Assembly (NCBI GenBank): GCA_023387085.1
Contig: JAEWIL010000078.1
Location: forward strand, 1 to 32,970
Direction of reading: 5' to 3'
Length of the DNA stretch: 32,970 nucleotides
From: Pseudomonadota bacterium
Lineage (GTDB): Bacteria; Pseudomonadota; Alphaproteobacteria; Sphingomonadales; Sphingomonadaceae
Each line of letters opens with the position of its first letter. The stretch's first letter is position 1. The notes beneath the pieces were generated by a model. That model saw only the letters and a program-made list of their open reading frames with translations, had not been told where the DNA came from and ran no database searches. The position numbers were made by a program, and so were the translations under genes. Below are positions 30,627 to 32,970 of this stretch, piece by piece.

Positions 30627-31246
30627 CCGAATGGCTCCTCGGTCCCCAATATATCGTCGATCGAGCGGACGGCGCGATCGGGAAATTTCGGAATACAGCC
30701 TTTATAGACGTCGAACACCTTCGTCATGTCGGCGCGAAAATCGCCGGTCGGCCAGATCAACGGGCCGAGCCCGCCGGTCTTGGTGCCATAGTCCATCAGA
30801 CCGACGACCATCGGTACCTTTGCCGCGAGTGCGATCTGGTAAAAACCGGTGCGCCATTTCGTCGCCTTGCCGCGCGTCCCCTCGGGTGCGACGGTCAGCA
30901 TGAATTCGGCGCGGCGCGCGAACTCGCCGACCATCTGCTGCACCGCATTGCTCGCGTTGCGGCGGTCGACCGGCACTCCGCCCATCTGGCGCATGAAGCC
31001 GCCGATCGGCCAGCGGAACAGCGACAGCTTGCCCATGAAGTGCGGCCGCACGCCAAGGTCGGCGGTGAGGCCGAGATAGTTCACGAAATCCCAGTTGCTC
31101 GTGTGCGGCGCCGCGATGATGATGAAGCGCCTGGGCTCGGGCACCTCGCCCACCGCTTTCCAGCCGCGTATCCGGTACAGAAGCAGCAAAAGCCGGCGCA
31201 CGGCGCGCGCCACCACCCCCGGCGGATCGTCCTCTACAGGCTTCAA
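30623..31246 (-). CDS. Phospholipid/lysophosphatidate acyltransferase family protein
   Basis: The 207-residue protein is a PlsC-family acyltransferase. The H-x4-D catalytic motif is HTSNWD and the second block is PEGTRGK, with FMGKLSLFRWPIGGFMRQMGGVPVDR between them. It has an N-terminal hydrophobic helix (LLLLLYRI). I place the start at a TTG (31246): CAGGGGAGAG lies six bases upstream, an ideal Shine-Dalgarno, whereas a farther TTG at 31294 has none. It is first in a four-gene operon (acyltransferase, DUF1295, unknown, GNAT) with overlapping coding ends. The acyl acceptor is unknown. Confidence 0.88.
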   Translation of the reverse strand: MKPVEDDPPGVVARAVRRLLLLLYRIRGWKAVGEVPEPRRFIIIAAPHTSNWDFVNYLGLTADLGVRPHFMGKLSLFRWPIGGFMRQMGGVPVDRRNASNAVQQMVGEFARRAEFMLTVAPEGTRGKATKWRTGFYQIALAAKVPMVVGLMDYGTKTGGLGPLIWPTGDFRADMTKVFDVYKGCIPKFPDRAVRSIDDILGTEEPFG

Positions 31247-31359
31247 TTCACTCTCCCCTGCCCGGCAATTGCGCGAAAGAGGGGACGCGCGCAAGCGGCT
31301 TGCTACCGAACCGGCTTTCTGCTCCTTAGCAGCCTCAGCTTATTTCGGGGGAGACGGTG

Positions 31360-32769
31360 ATGAGGACGATGATCGCGCTGCTGGCGTCGGCGATGCTGGT
31401 GGCAACGCCGGGTATCGCACAAGAGGCGCCGCGTCCCGACCAGCTCGCCTTTCGCGAACTCTACAAGGAACTCGTCGAAACGAACACGACGCTCTCGTCC
31501 GGCAGTTGCACCCTCGCCGCCGAACGCATGGCGGCGCGGCTGAAGACCGCGGGCTTCGCCGACGATCAGCTCACCCTCTTTGCGACGCCCGAAAATCCGA
31601 AGGAAGGCGGTCTCGTCGCCGTCTATCCCGGCACGTCGAAGACTGCGAAGCCGATCCTGCTCATCGCGCATATCGACGTCGTCGAGGCGAAGCGCGAGGA
31701 TTGGGAGCGCGACCCGTTCGTGATGGTCGAGGAGAACGGCTATTTCTATGGCCGCGGCACCGCCGACGACAAGGCGCAGGCGGCGGTGTGGATCGACACG
31801 CTGATCCGGTTCAAGCAGCAGGGATACAAGCCCAAGCGCACGGTGAAGGTCGCGCTGACCTGCGGCGAGGAAACCAACGGCGCGTTCAATGGCGCGCAAT
31901 GGCTCGCGGCGAACAAACGCGATCTGATCGACGCCGAATTCGCCCTCAACGAAGGCGGCGGCGGCGACAGCGACGGCAAGGGCAAGGTGATCGGCCAGTC
32001 GGTGCAGGTCGGCGAAAAGACATTCGCGAACTTTCGCCTCGAAACGCGCAATCCGGGCGGACACAGCTCGGCGCCGGTTCCGGCCAATGCGATCTATCAG
32101 CTCGCGCACGCGCTGGCGAAGATCGGCGCTTATGAATTTCCGACCGAGATGACCGATACGACGCGGCGCTTCTTCGCCGACGCCGGCGCCGCGCGCGACG
32201 ACGAAACCGGTCGGGCGATGGTCGCGTTGTCGAAAAATCCGGGCGACAAGGCAGCCGAGGCGATCGTCAACAAGGACCCCTTCCTGCACAGCAATTTGCG
32301 AACGACCTGCGTCGCGACCATGCTCGACGGCGGTCACGCGCCGAACGCCCTGCCCCAGCGCGCCGGCGCGAACGTCAATTGCCGCATCTTTCCCGGGCAC
32401 AGCATCGAATCGATCGGCGCCGAGCTCGCGAGCGTGATCGGCGACAGCGGCGTCACCATCACCCAGCTTCCGCCCAAGCGTCCGGCGCCGCCCGCGCCGC
32501 CGCTCGATCCGAAAGTGATCGGCCCGATGCAGAAGCTCGTCGACAAATATTGGCCGGGGCTGAAGGTCGTTCCCGCGATGGCGAACGGCTATACCGACGC
32601 AACCTTCCTGGGTGCGGCCGGGATCCCGACCTATGGTATCCCCGGCATGTGGGGCGACCCCGACGGCAACGGCGCGCACGGCCTCAACGAGCGTATGGAG
32701 GTGCGGTCGGTCTATGTCGGGCGCGACTATATGTTCGATCTTGTCAAGGCTTACGCCGACAAGCCCTGA
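31360..32769 (+). CDS. Secreted M20 family peptidase
   Basis: The 469-residue protein has a signal peptide (1-21, ending PGIAQ) and an M20 peptidase fold. Zinc-site elements are LIAHIDVVEAK (His and Asp), GRGTADDKAQ (bridging Asp), CGEETNG (Glu pair), LNEGGGG (Glu at the third-ligand position) and GAHGLNERMEV (C-terminal His-Glu). A dimerisation domain lies between, with NPGGHSS. It resembles carboxypeptidase/dipeptidase members. The ATG at 31360 is chosen over GTG 31357 because GGGGGAGA is better spaced. It is divergent from the acyltransferase operon. Confidence 0.94.
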   Translation: MRTMIALLASAMLVATPGIAQEAPRPDQLAFRELYKELVETNTTLSSGSCTLAAERMAARLKTAGFADDQLTLFATPENPKEGGLVAVYPGTSKTAKPILLIAHIDVVEAKREDWERDPFVMVEENGYFYGRGTADDKAQAAVWIDTLIRFKQQGYKPKRTVKVALTCGEETNGAFNGAQWLAANKRDLIDAEFALNEGGGGDSDGKGKVIGQSVQVGEKTFANFRLETRNPGGHSSAPVPANAIYQLAHALAKIGAYEFPTEMTDTTRRFFADAGAARDDETGRAMVALSKNPGDKAAEAIVNKDPFLHSNLRTTCVATMLDGGHAPNALPQRAGANVNCRIFPGHSIESIGAELASVIGDSGVTITQLPPKRPAPPAPPLDPKVIGPMQKLVDKYWPGLKVVPAMANGYTDATFLGAAGIPTYGIPGMWGDPDGNGAHGLNERMEVRSVYVGRDYMFDLVKAYADKP

Positions 32770-32915
32770 CCGGGCGGCTCGAGCCCGCGAAGCACATATG
32801 GCATAGCGATCGTGCAAAGCGGGCGCGTGGGTCTTCGGGAGGCGAAACAGCCAAATGCCGGGTGCGCTCATCGCCCTTTGCCATGTGACGCTCCGCTTGC
32901 TATCGGCTCCCCGCA

Positions 32916-32970
32916 ATGGCGAGTAATTCCGACGACCTTCCCCCTTCCGAGCCCCCAGGATCCCCGGGCG
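32916..32970 (+). CDS. Possible start of a downstream gene (truncated by the window)
   Basis: An ATG at 32916 opens a frame that runs off the end: MASNSDDLPPSEPPGSPG. It has a Pro/Ser-rich, disordered N-terminus. No ribosome-binding site is clear, and 18 codons are too few to assign a family. The 146 bp before it (32770-32915) hold nothing recognisable. Confidence 0.35.
   Translation, partial: MASNSDDLPPSEPPGSPG

Noticed and set aside
31303..32916. 537-residue minus-strand open frame opposite the M20 peptidase
   Set aside because: It is a mirror frame of a well-supported peptidase with signal peptide and zinc motifs; its translation is Arg/Asp/Gly-rich low complexity with no recognisable domain, as is usual in GC-rich DNA.
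1..32970. CRISPR array, tRNA, rRNA, insertion sequence or prophage
   Set aside because: No regularly spaced repeats, cloverleaf-like sequences, transposase or phage genes were recognised in either strand.

Overview
The window is GC-rich alphaproteobacterial chromosome. It most likely comes from the Sphingomonadales, with Sphingopyxis or a close relative as my best guess. The basis is a CtrA response regulator whose upstream region carries CtrA-type and GANTC motifs, a run of sphingomonad-style envelope proteins and peptidases, and the high GC. This is inference from gene content, not a database match. Genes are dense, on both strands, mostly in short operons. I saw no tRNA, rRNA, CRISPR array, insertion sequence or prophage, so this reads as core chromosome.

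Layout. Positions 1-3393 (+) hold the tail of an EnvC-like LytM protein, the S41 protease ctpA, then tightly packed dsbB and coq7, and a secreted four-cysteine protein. Positions 3508-5442 (-) hold an exported S9 peptidase; a 321-bp AT-richer divergent spacer and a small membrane protein follow. Positions 6215-8360 (+) hold pmbA/tldE and an inositol-monophosphatase-family phosphatase. Positions 8587-11222 (+) hold the alpha ribosomal operon rpsM-rpsK-rpoA-rplQ, with hairpins in its later spacers and a strong terminator. Positions 11350-14588 (+) hold a secreted prolyl oligopeptidase overlapping an EEP-fold protein whose expected catalytic Glu is Lys. Positions 14598-19898 hold a DUF4282 membrane protein (-), free-Met-R-sulfoxide reductase, a glycine-zipper protein, two tandem paralogous small envelope proteins, an M28 aminopeptidase and a PilZ protein. 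Terminators follow the glycine-zipper gene and each of the two paralogues.

Positions 19905-22930 (-) hold an MBL-fold hydrolase, ctrA and a LysR regulator. The LysR gene is divergent from a pirin-azoR-dioxygenase operon (23066-25274, +), and a perfect dyad sits in the shared promoter. RluA-family, ArfB and broken SRAP-like genes follow, then a second PilZ gene (27043-27351) and a convergent EVE-domain gene. A 2-oxoglutarate-type dioxygenase (27932-28861, +) faces a four-gene minus-strand cluster of acyltransferase, DUF1295 protein, unknown protein and GNAT (31246 to 28864). The window closes with an M20 peptidase and the first codons of another gene.

Functional themes. One is envelope proteolysis and oxidative folding: CtpA, several exported S9/M28/M20 peptidases, and DsbB with the ubiquinone-making COQ7. 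Another is redox and quinone stress: LysR-pirin-AzoR-LigB-like enzyme, and fRMsr. A third is cell-cycle control: the ctrA upstream region has a perfect TTAA-N7-TTAA box, a TTAACCAT site and three GANTC sites within 23 bp. The best candidates for new biology are that regulatory region and related GANTC clusters in other spacers, the Glu-to-Lys EEP protein, the tandem envelope paralogues, and the small unknown gene in the lipid-type operon. I found no complete defence or mobile system.
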